This document shows, piece by piece, positions 1 to 6,949 of a DNA stretch of 50,981 nucleotides. Numbering within the stretch: the stretch's first letter is position 1; each line of letters begins with the position of its first letter. This stretch comes from Verrucomicrobiaceae bacterium (GTDB taxonomy: Bacteria > Verrucomicrobiota > Verrucomicrobiia > Verrucomicrobiales > Akkermansiaceae), in the NCBI GenBank assembly GCA_027485995.1, contig JAIXPW010000123.1, forward strand, positions 1-50,981. Reading direction: 5' to 3'. The notes beneath the pieces are model-generated. The model was not told the origin of the DNA. It was given only the letters and a program-made list of their open reading frames with translations, and searched no databases. Position numbers and translations under genes: made by a program.

Positions 1-110
1 CGACCCGGCGTGCGCAGGCTTTTCTTGTTGCGCGTGGTGACGTAGCGAGACGTGGGCTTACCCTCCGCCTTGGCTTCCGTGCATTCGAGGATAATGATCT
101 CGCGTGGCAT
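1..110 (-). CDS. rpmG: 50S ribosomal protein L33 (partial, 3' end off the window)
   Basis: Too short for most gene callers because the window edge cuts it. Reading the minus strand from the ATG at 110-108 gives a start [20 protein letters not shown] followed by [16 protein letters not shown], the typical N-terminal two thirds of bacterial L33, a small protein of the large ribosomal subunit. This version has ECTEAK, where zinc-binding L33 paralogues have a Cys-x-x-Cys pair, so it looks like a mixed or Cys-poor L33. It lies 30 bases downstream of the DksA-like gene on the same strand and may be co-transcribed with it. The stop codon is outside the window. Confidence 0.93.
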   Translation of the reverse strand, partial: MPREIIILECTEAKAEGKPTSRYVTTRNKKSLRTPG

Positions 111-140
111 GAGTGGGAAACTTGGGGGCCGGAACCTAGT

Positions 141-986
141 TCAATCGTCGTCCTCGTCAAGCGAAACCGTTTCAGAATCTTCATCTTCAACGTAATTTCC
201 TCCGCTGAAGCCGACTTCGTTGGACGGACGGTAGCGGCGGTTGCCGTATTCCTTCTCCCACTGGGCCTGGCATTCGACGGTCAGACGGGCGAACGGGATC
301 GCCTCCAGGCGGGCCTGGGGGATCTTCTTTCCGGACATTTCGCAGACTCCATAGGTACCCTTCTTGATGCGCTGGAGGGCCTGCTCGATTTCATAAAGGG
401 CGTCCTGCTCCTTCGCCAGCACGCTGAGGGCGAAGTCGCGGTCGTAGGCATCGCTGCCGGCATCGCCCTGATGCATCCCGCTGCCGGAGGCCTCGCTGCC
501 TTCAGGGGCATTGCGGATGGTGTCGCGGGTGGTGCCGGTCATGGCGTCAACAAGCTCATCACGCAGGTCGAGCAGACGCTGCTTCTGCTTGTCCACAAAA
601 GCGGAAGAGTGGGAAACCGATCCACTGGCGGCGTGGTTGCCGTTCTCAACAGCAGTCGGCTGCTCGGGGGCTGGAGCCGGGACGGGCTTGACCTCTGCAG
701 CAGGCTTGGCAGCGGCAACGGGCTTCTCAGCGACCACTTTCGGAGCAGGCTTGGCCGGAGCCTCAGCTGGAGCGGACTTCGCAACGGGCTTGCTCGGAGC
801 CTTCGCGACTGGCTTCTCGGCGGCTTGGGTCACGGCCTTCTGGGCAGGCTTCGCCGCCTCAGGAGTGGCCTTTGTCACCACCGGAGCCGCTTTCTTGGCA
901 GGCTTGGCCGGAGCGGCCTTCTTGGCGGGGACATTGGGGGCCGCTTTCTTGGGAGCGGGTTTCGGGGCTGTTTTCTTCGCGGCCAT
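141..986 (-). CDS. DksA/TraR-type regulator with long Lys/Ala/Pro-rich N-terminal tail
   Basis: 281 residues. Residues 1-115 are almost only Ala, Lys, Pro and Val (AAKKTAPKPAPKKAAP-type repeats), resembling eukaryotic histone H1 and bacterial H1-like tails. Residues 130-250 are a DksA/TraR domain: a coiled coil (KQKQRLLDLRDELVDAM... LAKEQDALYEIEQALQRI), acidic tip residues D179 and D182, then the zinc-finger region starting GTYGVCEMSGKKIPQARLEAIP. Only two of the four canonical zinc cysteines remain (C215 and C239; the partner positions are S218 and Q242), as in the two-cysteine DksA paralogues of some proteobacteria. The family binds the RNA polymerase secondary channel. The tail may add DNA or RNA binding (inference). 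The C terminus is acidic (EDEDSETVSLDEDDD). Same strand as rpmG. Confidence 0.85.
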   Translation of the reverse strand: MAAKKTAPKPAPKKAAPNVPAKKAAPAKPAKKAAPVVTKATPEAAKPAQKAVTQAAEKPVAKAPSKPVAKSAPAEAPAKPAPKVVAEKPVAAAKPAAEVKPVPAPAPEQPTAVENGNHAASGSVSHSSAFVDKQKQRLLDLRDELVDAMTGTTRDTIRNAPEGSEASGSGMHQGDAGSDAYDRDFALSVLAKEQDALYEIEQALQRIKKGTYGVCEMSGKKIPQARLEAIPFARLTVECQAQWEKEYGNRRYRPSNEVGFSGGNYVEDEDSETVSLDEDDD

Positions 987-1188
987 GACTAGGGGAACCG
1001 ATTCTCGTAAGGTTGGGAAGCGTCTTGACGGGCAACAGCCGATTCGACGCCAGAGGAAGGGCGGCGTGGATTAGCCCCGGAATTCCCTGCCAGCAAGGCG
1101 AAATTTCATAATTCCGGAACTCTATCCGCACCTCAATGACGCGGGGGGCTTGAAATGCCAGTTCGAGTCCCTACGCTCCGCGCCCGTG

Positions 1189-1881
1189 ATGCAACTCAGC
1201 GCGATCGTCGAAGCCCTTCTCATCGCCTCCGATGAGCCCCTTGCCACTTCGGAAATCGCCCGCCTCGTCCGCGCGCGGGTGGCCGAAGCCGAGGATGTCC
1301 GTGCCCGTGACCAGGAGGAGGGACGCGAGTCCCCCGCCCTGCCCGACTGGCTCAGCAGCCTGGCCGCCACCTCTTCCGAACAGGTCGCGGAGGCCATCAG
1401 CCAGCTCAACGAATCCTACGCCCAGACCGGCAGGGCCTTCGCCTTCATGGAGCGCGCCAAGGGCTGGAAACTCCACACCCGCATCGCCTACGCCGAGTTC
1501 GTCCGCCAGCTTTTCCCCGGCCGCAAGCCCGAACGACTCAGCGGCCCGGCCATGGAAACCCTCGCCATCATCGCCTACCGCCAGCCGATCACCAAGTCCG
1601 CCATCGAGGCTGTCCGCGGTGTCGCCTGCGACGGCATGATCCAGAAACTCCTCGACCGCGATCTGGTGAAAATCGGCGGCCGCGCCGACCTTCCCGGCCG
1701 CCCCCTGCTCTATGAAACCACCGATCTATTCTTCGAGCACTTCGGCATCCGCAGCGTGGACGACCTCCCCAACGCCTCCGAACTCCGCAAGGTGAAGCTT
1801 CCCGAACCCGACGAAGCCAAACCCGCCCCTGCCGAGGAACAACTCTCCCTCGGAACCTCCCCAGACCCCGCCGAAGCCTAA
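1189..1881 (+). CDS. scpB: Segregation and condensation protein ScpB
   Basis: 230 residues from the ATG at 1189. An in-frame TTG at 1150 would add 13 residues that do not look conserved, so I prefer 1189, where the family N terminus begins (MQLSAIVEALLIASDEPLA). ScpB is the kleisin-associated winged-helix subunit of the SMC-ScpAB condensin that compacts and segregates the chromosome. Diagnostic stretches are ERLSGPAMETLAIIAYRQPI, TKSAIEAVRGVACDGMIQ and LPGRPLLYETTDLFFEHFGI. A charged insertion (ARDQEEGRESPALPDWLS) sits in the N-terminal wing, and the tail is Pro/Glu rich. scpA is not in the window. pheA follows 50 bases later on the same strand. Confidence 0.93.
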   Translation: MQLSAIVEALLIASDEPLATSEIARLVRARVAEAEDVRARDQEEGRESPALPDWLSSLAATSSEQVAEAISQLNESYAQTGRAFAFMERAKGWKLHTRIAYAEFVRQLFPGRKPERLSGPAMETLAIIAYRQPITKSAIEAVRGVACDGMIQKLLDRDLVKIGGRADLPGRPLLYETTDLFFEHFGIRSVDDLPNASELRKVKLPEPDEAKPAPAEEQLSLGTSPDPAEA

Positions 1882-1931
1882 CTCTTCCCTTTCGAATTTA
1901 GTGCTTAGAATTTAGTGCTTCATCTTCCTTC

Positions 1932-3002
1932 ATGAATCTCGACGACATCCGCAAGCAGATCGACTCCATCGACACCGACCTGCTCGACCTCCTTTCCCGC
2001 CGTGCTGATCTCGTCCACGAAGTCGGGGTCGTGAAGAAGCGCGATGGCCTCCAGATCTACGCGCCTGAGCGTGAGGACGCCCTGCTTCGCCGACTGATCG
2101 AGAAGAACAACGGTCGCCTGCCGGAAAAATCAATCCGTGCGATCTACCGCGAGATCATGTCCGCCGCGCTCGCTTTGGAAGATGATCTGAAGATCGCCTA
2201 TCTCGGCCCCGAAGGCACCTGGACCCACCAAGCTGCCATCAAGAAATTCGGCCACTCGGTCAACTACAGCGCCCAACCGAACTTCGCCGACGTCTTCGAT
2301 CAGGTCGCCCGACGCCGCGCCGACTACGGCGTCGTTCCAATCGAGAACTCCACCGAAGGCGCCGTTTCCCACACGCTCGATCTCTTCGTCGATTCCCCAC
2401 TCCATATCTGCGCGCAGATCATGATGCGGATTGAAAATGGCCTCATGGCCTCGATCCCCCGCGAGCAGATCAAGACTCTCTACTCGCACCCCCAGGTCTT
2501 TGGCCAATGCCGGAACTGGATCCTCAAGCACTTCCCGGATGCCGACCTCGTCGAAGTTTCCTCCACCACCAAGGCCGCCCAGCTCGCGCGCGACAACGCC
2601 GCCGACGGAGCTGCCGCCATGGGGGGGCCGCTCGCGGCGGAAATGTATGGCCTCACCATGCTGGAGGAAGCCATCCAGGACAGCGCCACCAACACCACCC
2701 GCTTCCTCGTCATCGGCGAAAAGACCTGCCCCGCCACCGGCAAGGACCGCACCTCCATCCTCTTCGCCATCCAGGACAAGCCCGGCTCGCTCGTCAGCGC
2801 GCTTCAGGCCTTCGACCAGTTCCACATCAACATGTCGAAGATCGAATCCCGCCCCTCGAAACGGAAGGCCTGGGAATACATCTTCTACGTCGACCTCGCC
2901 GGCCACTGCGAGGACGAGAAGGTCGCCAACGCGATCACCGAGCTGAAGAAGCACTGCTCGCTGGTGAAGCTGTTAGGCTCCTATCCGGATGCGGTGGAGT
3001 GA
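1932..3002 (+). CDS. pheA: Bifunctional chorismate mutase / prephenate dehydratase (P-protein)
   Basis: 356 residues, the usual length for a fused P-protein. Residues 1-88 form the AroQ-type chorismate mutase helix bundle (MNLDDIRKQIDSIDTDLLDL, then KKRDGLQIYAPEREDALLRR). Residues 89-270 are prephenate dehydratase (IAYLGPEGTWTHQAA, VPIENSTEGAVSHTLDLF, and the catalytic TRF at 256-258). Residues 275-350 form the ACT domain with the phenylalanine-binding ESRP at 305-308. It converts chorismate to prephenate and then to phenylpyruvate in the cytoplasm. The ESRP and ACT region suggests feedback inhibition by phenylalanine. The 50-base gap after scpB contains a doubled AATTTAGTGCTT, one of the short repeats seen across this window. 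Confidence 0.95.
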   Translation: MNLDDIRKQIDSIDTDLLDLLSRRADLVHEVGVVKKRDGLQIYAPEREDALLRRLIEKNNGRLPEKSIRAIYREIMSAALALEDDLKIAYLGPEGTWTHQAAIKKFGHSVNYSAQPNFADVFDQVARRRADYGVVPIENSTEGAVSHTLDLFVDSPLHICAQIMMRIENGLMASIPREQIKTLYSHPQVFGQCRNWILKHFPDADLVEVSSTTKAAQLARDNAADGAAAMGGPLAAEMYGLTMLEEAIQDSATNTTRFLVIGEKTCPATGKDRTSILFAIQDKPGSLVSALQAFDQFHINMSKIESRPSKRKAWEYIFYVDLAGHCEDEKVANAITELKKHCSLVKLLGSYPDAVE

Positions 3003-3049
3003 GGACAAGCCCTCATCAAGTCTCTGCCAAGCGAATCAGAGTTTGATTG

Positions 3050-3256
3050 ATGCTTCGTCAAACTTCGTTCATGACTCCAGACATGTCGAATTCACCTGAA
3101 GCTCCAAACGACCCAGGCATGCGCCTGTTTTCCAGCCTTGGATTGATCGCCGTTGGCATCGCAGGATTCGTCACCACCTTTGATTTCAAAAACCCGATTG
3201 GATTGATCGCATCTGCCATCGCCTTTGGAGTTCTGCGGACTACCTACAACCGCTGA
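3050..3256 (+). CDS. Small hypothetical membrane protein
   Basis: About 68 residues from the ATG at 3050; in-frame ATGs at 3071 and 3083 are equally possible starts. The N-terminal third is polar (SNSPEAPNDPG). The rest holds two hydrophobic segments, SSLGLIAVGIAGFVTTF and PIGLIASAIAFGVL, separated by DFKN, so a two-helix inner-membrane hairpin is likely. No family is recognised. It follows pheA by 47 bases on the same strand. AT content is higher than in neighbouring genes. It could be a chance open frame, but the clear amphipathic layout argues for a real gene. Confidence 0.5.
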   Translation: MLRQTSFMTPDMSNSPEAPNDPGMRLFSSLGLIAVGIAGFVTTFDFKNPIGLIASAIAFGVLRTTYNR

Positions 3257-3429
3257 CACCCCTGCTAGAGGCGACCCAGTCCTGAAGAAGCGTGCCTGCA
3301 GACCGGATTTCGACAACCTCGATCTCAAGGAGTTTTCACTTGCTGAAGAACTTGGCGCTTCGCTTTAGGAACAAGCCGACGGGGACACCCATTGGTGAAC
3401 AGGAATCCCCTCCTCGCCTGAAAGAGAGA

Positions 3430-3500
3430 GCAATCCCTGCCTCCCACCTGCATCTCTTCTCTTCCTTCAAACTGAATACTGACCACTTAAAACTTCTCAC
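3430..3500. repeat. Short low-complexity 'vocabulary' repeat tract
   Basis: This AT-rich intergenic stretch contains CTTCAAACTGAATACTGACC and CTTAAAACTTCTCACC, the same vocabulary (CTTCAAACTGAA, TTGAAACTGAACACTT) seen at 16700-16815, 23378-23640, 24420-25560, 28690-28790, 31612-31700 and 33280-33318. Here it sits between the small membrane protein and the 3' end of the aldo/keto-reductase relative. No gene is seen in 3257-3496. Confidence 0.6.
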
Positions 3501-4612
3501 CACTCCTGCGTCAGCCCATACCGACCGGCGAGTTCGAGAAGCTCCGGCCGCATCGGCCATTCGTCGGGGCGCTCGCTGACGGCGTGACGCTTGCTGGCGC
3601 CCTTCAGGGTCATGCAGCCGGTGTTGTCGCCGATGGCAGAGACCTGAGCGACTTCCTCCGGCGTGAGACGGATGTTCGGAAGCTTGGCGTATTCGCGGAT
3701 CTTGTCCTCGATCGGACGCGCGCCGTCATGAGCCTCCTGCACGAAGGTTGGGACCACGCTTTCCACCGCCGGGTGGCTGAGATTCCAGATCGAGGCGAAC
3801 TGGAGCATCGAGAGGCCATATTTCTCGGCGATCGGACGCATCCGGTTGGCCTTTTCCATGCCGTGCTGCACCCAGCCTTCGGGACGATAGGAACGATGGT
3901 CGCCGGGCTTGAAGGCATGCCCTTCGCCGAGATCATCGTGAAACACGCCGCCGTGATCGACGACGCGTGTCAGCACCTTGACGCCGTGCTTTTCACAGGC
4001 CGGAAGCGCCAGTCCCACCGGCCAGGGCTCGAGCGGATTGAGGATCAACATCGACCAATCGATGAGCTCACCGAAGTTTTCGAGGCAGTAAAGCAAATCG
4101 AGTGTGAATCCGTTCGCCGGCCCAGGGGCGATCCCGAGACGATCGGCCAGGCCTTCCTCCTTGAGCGTGCGCATGGCTTCCCAAACCGCGTCGCTGGTGT
4201 AGCCGCGCTCGTCGGGGTTGTGGAGCATCAGCAGATCGAACTTCTCCGCCTTGCAGTTTTCGAGCGACTTCTGGCAGGCAAAGCGCAGGAAATCCTTGTA
4301 TCCGGATTCGTCGCGAAGTTCCGGAGCGGTGAATCGAGGATAGCCGCGGCTGCCGTCGCGCTGGCCTTCATAAAAGTCGTGGCCGATCGTCCCCACCAGG
4401 CAATAGCTCGAACGATCATAGCCCATCAAGGCCTCGCCCAGCAACTGGTCGGCGCGACCCGCGCCATAGACGTCGGAGGTCACGAAGGTGCGGATGCCGG
4501 CCTCGTAGGCAGTGCGGATGCAGCCGAGAAAGCGGTTCTCCGGGAGGGTTTCGCCGAAGTGCATGAAGCGTCCGCCGCTCCAGGTGCCGTATGCCGTGGT
4601 GGTGAGGTCCAT
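3497..4612 (-). CDS. Aldo/keto reductase family protein with altered catalytic tetrad
   Basis: 371 residues. The fold signature is clear: a TIM-barrel start (TAYEAGIRTFVTSDVYGAG), KFDLLMLHNPDERGYTSDAV, and a conserved C-terminal half (SMLQFASIWNLSHPAVESVVPTF, PNIRLTPEEVAQVSAIGDN). In canonical members the barrel strand reads FDTAxxYG and the next one ends in TK. Here they read FVTSDVYG and LVGTIGHD, so by my alignment the catalytic Asp is Val and the catalytic Lys is Ile, while Tyr and His are kept. The enzyme may therefore have a different chemistry or be non-catalytic. No signal peptide. It stands alone; a 300-base gap separates it from tRNA-Asn. Substrate unknown. Confidence 0.82.
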   Translation of the reverse strand: MDLTTTAYGTWSGGRFMHFGETLPENRFLGCIRTAYEAGIRTFVTSDVYGAGRADQLLGEALMGYDRSSYCLVGTIGHDFYEGQRDGSRGYPRFTAPELRDESGYKDFLRFACQKSLENCKAEKFDLLMLHNPDERGYTSDAVWEAMRTLKEEGLADRLGIAPGPANGFTLDLLYCLENFGELIDWSMLILNPLEPWPVGLALPACEKHGVKVLTRVVDHGGVFHDDLGEGHAFKPGDHRSYRPEGWVQHGMEKANRMRPIAEKYGLSMLQFASIWNLSHPAVESVVPTFVQEAHDGARPIEDKIREYAKLPNIRLTPEEVAQVSAIGDNTGCMTLKGASKRHAVSERPDEWPMRPELLELAGRYGLTQEW

Positions 4613-4920
4613 ATCGATGTGGGCGGATGTTTAGAACGGGATCGCCCGCTGGTCAACGGTCCGGCCATTTCCGCCCGGTTTCCGCTAAAAAATGCGCAGG
4701 ACTGGGCTGGAGTGGGATCATTGCGAGGAGGTTCCCACTGGGATCAGTCGCGAGGCACTTCTGTCTTAGAGGAACCGCGGATCGGAGGCTTGAGATCGAG
4801 GTTATTACCTGACCAGTTCCTGGGCGAAAAGATCCGTTCAAACCCTTCACTCGTCGGCTCGTTGGTGACGTCAAAGTGTCTACAATTTGTGTTCAGTGAA
4901 CCACTCACCCCGAAAAGGCA
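4613..4920. other. Intergenic gap without a recognised gene
   Basis: About 300 bases between the start of the aldo/keto-reductase relative and the terminator behind tRNA-Asn. It must hold the promoter of the minus-strand reductase gene. I see no convincing -35/-10 pair, no repeat of the common intergenic vocabulary and no conserved open frame. Confidence 0.5.
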
Positions 4921-4950
4921 AAAGCCCCAATCCGTTAAGATTGAGGCTTT
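4921..4950 (-). terminator. Rho-independent terminator downstream of tRNA-Asn
   Basis: Two 12-base arms (4921-4932, AAAGCCCCAATC, and 4939-4950, GATTGAGGCTTT) pair with one G-T wobble around a 6-base loop. On the minus strand the second arm ends in GGGGCTTTTG. It starts five bases after the 3' CCA of the tRNA. The hairpin is symmetrical, but no plus-strand gene ends here. Confidence 0.85.
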
Positions 4951-4955
4951 TATGA

Positions 4956-5030
4956 TGGCTCCGACACTAGGGCTCGAACCTAGGACCTAGTGATTAACAG
5001 TCACCCGCTCTACCACTGAGCTATGTCGGA
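4956..5030 (-). tRNA. tRNA-Asn (anticodon GTT), CCA encoded
   Basis: The minus strand reads TCCGACA for the acceptor 5' arm, GCTCAGTGGTAGAGC for the D arm, GGTGACTGTTAATCACT for the anticodon arm with loop CTGTTAA (anticodon GTT), CTAGGTTCGAGCCCTAG for the T arm, and TGTCGGA closing the acceptor stem. The discriminator is G, as expected for tRNA-Asn, and the 3' CCA is encoded at 4958-4956. All stems pair fully. It is a single gene followed by its own terminator. Confidence 0.97.
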
Positions 5031-5360
5031 TTTTCACGTTCACCCCGGGTCGCGGGGCGGGCGCAAAGAAGAGCGGTCGACCGCCCGTCATGCAAGGGAA
5101 AAGTGTCGGAAAGAAGCGCTTTTCATCCCTTCGCGCAGCACTCGCGGAATTGCCTGACCTGTAGCTCGCCGCGATCCGTTTGCTTTGATTCCCTGCTTGC
5201 TGGCACGGGGTGAACGGCGGGCTGCGTCGGCTCAGGCTGGAACGGGGACCGAACCGCAGGCGGAGGCAGAACCACGACCCTTCCCCACCCTGAAGGTGGG
5301 ATAAACCCTGGAGGCGGATGGGAAGCCGGAGTCAGCGGAGAAGACTCGGAGCCTCGGCCA
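5031..5360. other. Intergenic gap with a GC-rich hairpin
   Basis: 330 bases upstream of tRNA-Asn and behind the AsmA-like gene. The clearest element is a hairpin at 5284-5300 (CCCACC, loop CTGAA, GGTGGG), close to the stop codon of the AsmA-like gene (5361), so it may act as that gene's terminator, although no T run follows. The rest is GC-rich and has no supported coding frame. The tRNA promoter should lie just above 5030 but cannot be assigned by eye. Confidence 0.4.
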
Positions 5361-6896
5361 CTACCTTGGCTTGGTGGCTTCCTCGAACTGGCTTCTCGGA
5401 GTTGCTCCGGAAGGGTCGGCTCCGTTGGCGGGACGAGTGGTCTTCGAAATCAGCCGCTTGCCAAAATCATCCTCGGGAGCGGCGGTGGTCCCTGAAACCT
5501 CGATGTCGATCCACCTCATTTCCTCCCTTGGGGCGCTGAACTCCGCGTCGATGGCCCGGAGATAATTCGAAACCTGGTTGGCGGGCAGGCCGAGTTCTAG
5601 CCGCCCTTTCAACTGCCTGCCATTGGTCACGGAAAGGGAACCCCGCAGCATCAGCCGGCTTTTCGCCTCCAGCCGCAGATCCTCGATCGAATAACCGGAA
5701 GAGGACATCCGGATGATGCCGCTGGCCCCGCTATCGATGCTGGGCCGCTGATACCCTGAATCGTCGAGTGTTCTGGCCAGCACATTGAGGAAGGGGAGAT
5801 TGGAAAGGGTCAGCTTGGAACTGAATCCACCGCGGAAGGCCATCATCAGCTGGGCCGACTCCATGGAGCCGGGGATGAAGGTCAGGAAGTTCGAGTTGGG
5901 CAGATCACGGGACTCGATCCGACCGCTGAGGATGCGACCGAACTCCTGACCGAAGAGGTGCTCGATCGGAAAATTCTCGACCTTCTTGATATCCAGCGAG
6001 GAAGTCCTGCCCTTGTTGAACGGGGTGATGGTTCCTGCCAGTTCAATCACTCCACGCGCATCGGCCGGGTTCTCCAGCCGGAGATTCAACACTTCCAACT
6101 GGCGACCGGAAAAGGCGAAGAGACCACGATCCAGATTCAAGGCCGGGAATCCAGACCCAAAGCCGACGGTCCCCTTGTTCAAACGAAGTTCCGGACGTCC
6201 ATTCACCGACATCGGGTAAAAGGAAATCTCGGTTTGTTTCACCGTCACCGCCGGATTTCGCCCATCACCGAGGATGACCGTCATATCCGAAGTGCGGAAT
6301 CGCGAAAATCGGAAGCGTTCACTGGCCTCTTCGCCGAGCAGACCCGCCCCTGCCACCGTGGGGTCGCTGAGGATGAGCTCGCCATCGCGGGCTGTCATTT
6401 CATCGCCCGACAAGGTCTGCCCGAGGAGGCTGGAAACATGCAGTTCGGCGGAGACGCCGTTGAGTGACAGGTTCTTGATGACACTGTGTTCAGGCCAAGT
6501 CAGCGTCAGCGCACTGGCGTTCACGCGCAGCGGCGTCACCCTGAACTGGGAGACTTCGGCAATCGCCCCGGTCGCAGCGCCGATCCGTTCGATCACCTTG
6601 CTTCGATAGGAACTACCATTGTAGTAGATCAAGGCACCGCCAGCCACGAGAAGGGCGGTCAGGACGAGCATGAGGAAGACCACCAGCTGGATGGCGCGCA
6701 AGCGTTTGGCCCGTTTCTGGCTGTCACGCTCAACCTGTTCGGAACGGCGTTTGCGTTTGCGGACCTTGATCGCCTGGCTTCCGTCCGCCCGGACGACAAG
6801 CTCGCCGCTCGATGGATCCCCCGAAGAACGCTCCTTCAAGCGATCCATCATCTCACTGATGCTGTACTTTTCCGGTTCGGGGGAATCAGATGGCAT
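5361..6896 (-). CDS. Membrane-anchored AsmA-like hypothetical protein
   Basis: 511 residues. Residues 1-65 are highly charged and cytoplasmic (KVRKRKRRSEQVERDSQKRAKR), residues 69-91 form one transmembrane helix (QLVVFLMLVLTALLVAGGAL), and the remaining ~420 residues are periplasmic, rich in beta-strand patterns such as DGELILSDPTVAGAG, FRTSDMTVILGDG, IELAGTITPFNKGRTSS and SYSIEDLRLEAKSRLMLRGS. That layout (one N-terminal helix, long beta-helical periplasmic part, repeated 'L-x-G-x-L' strands) resembles AsmA/TamB-like envelope proteins, but no exact family is recognised. The C terminus is Pro/Thr-rich. It starts 53 bases after the secretin stop on the same strand, so the two probably form an operon with linked envelope roles. 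Confidence 0.7.
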   Translation of the reverse strand: MPSDSPEPEKYSISEMMDRLKERSSGDPSSGELVVRADGSQAIKVRKRKRRSEQVERDSQKRAKRLRAIQLVVFLMLVLTALLVAGGALIYYNGSSYRSKVIERIGAATGAIAEVSQFRVTPLRVNASALTLTWPEHSVIKNLSLNGVSAELHVSSLLGQTLSGDEMTARDGELILSDPTVAGAGLLGEEASERFRFSRFRTSDMTVILGDGRNPAVTVKQTEISFYPMSVNGRPELRLNKGTVGFGSGFPALNLDRGLFAFSGRQLEVLNLRLENPADARGVIELAGTITPFNKGRTSSLDIKKVENFPIEHLFGQEFGRILSGRIESRDLPNSNFLTFIPGSMESAQLMMAFRGGFSSKLTLSNLPFLNVLARTLDDSGYQRPSIDSGASGIIRMSSSGYSIEDLRLEAKSRLMLRGSLSVTNGRQLKGRLELGLPANQVSNYLRAIDAEFSAPREEMRWIDIEVSGTTAAPEDDFGKRLISKTTRPANGADPSGATPRSQFEEATKPR

Positions 6897-6949
6897 GGAT
6901 TTCGGTCGCTTGAGAGCTGGGCCTGGAGGTCCCCGGGGTATCCGGGCCC

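Noticed and set aside
5284..5300. Transposon end of IS200/IS605 type from the CCCACC...GGTGGG hairpin
   Set aside because: Only one hairpin, no tnpA/tnpB nearby and no second end; kept only as a hairpin.
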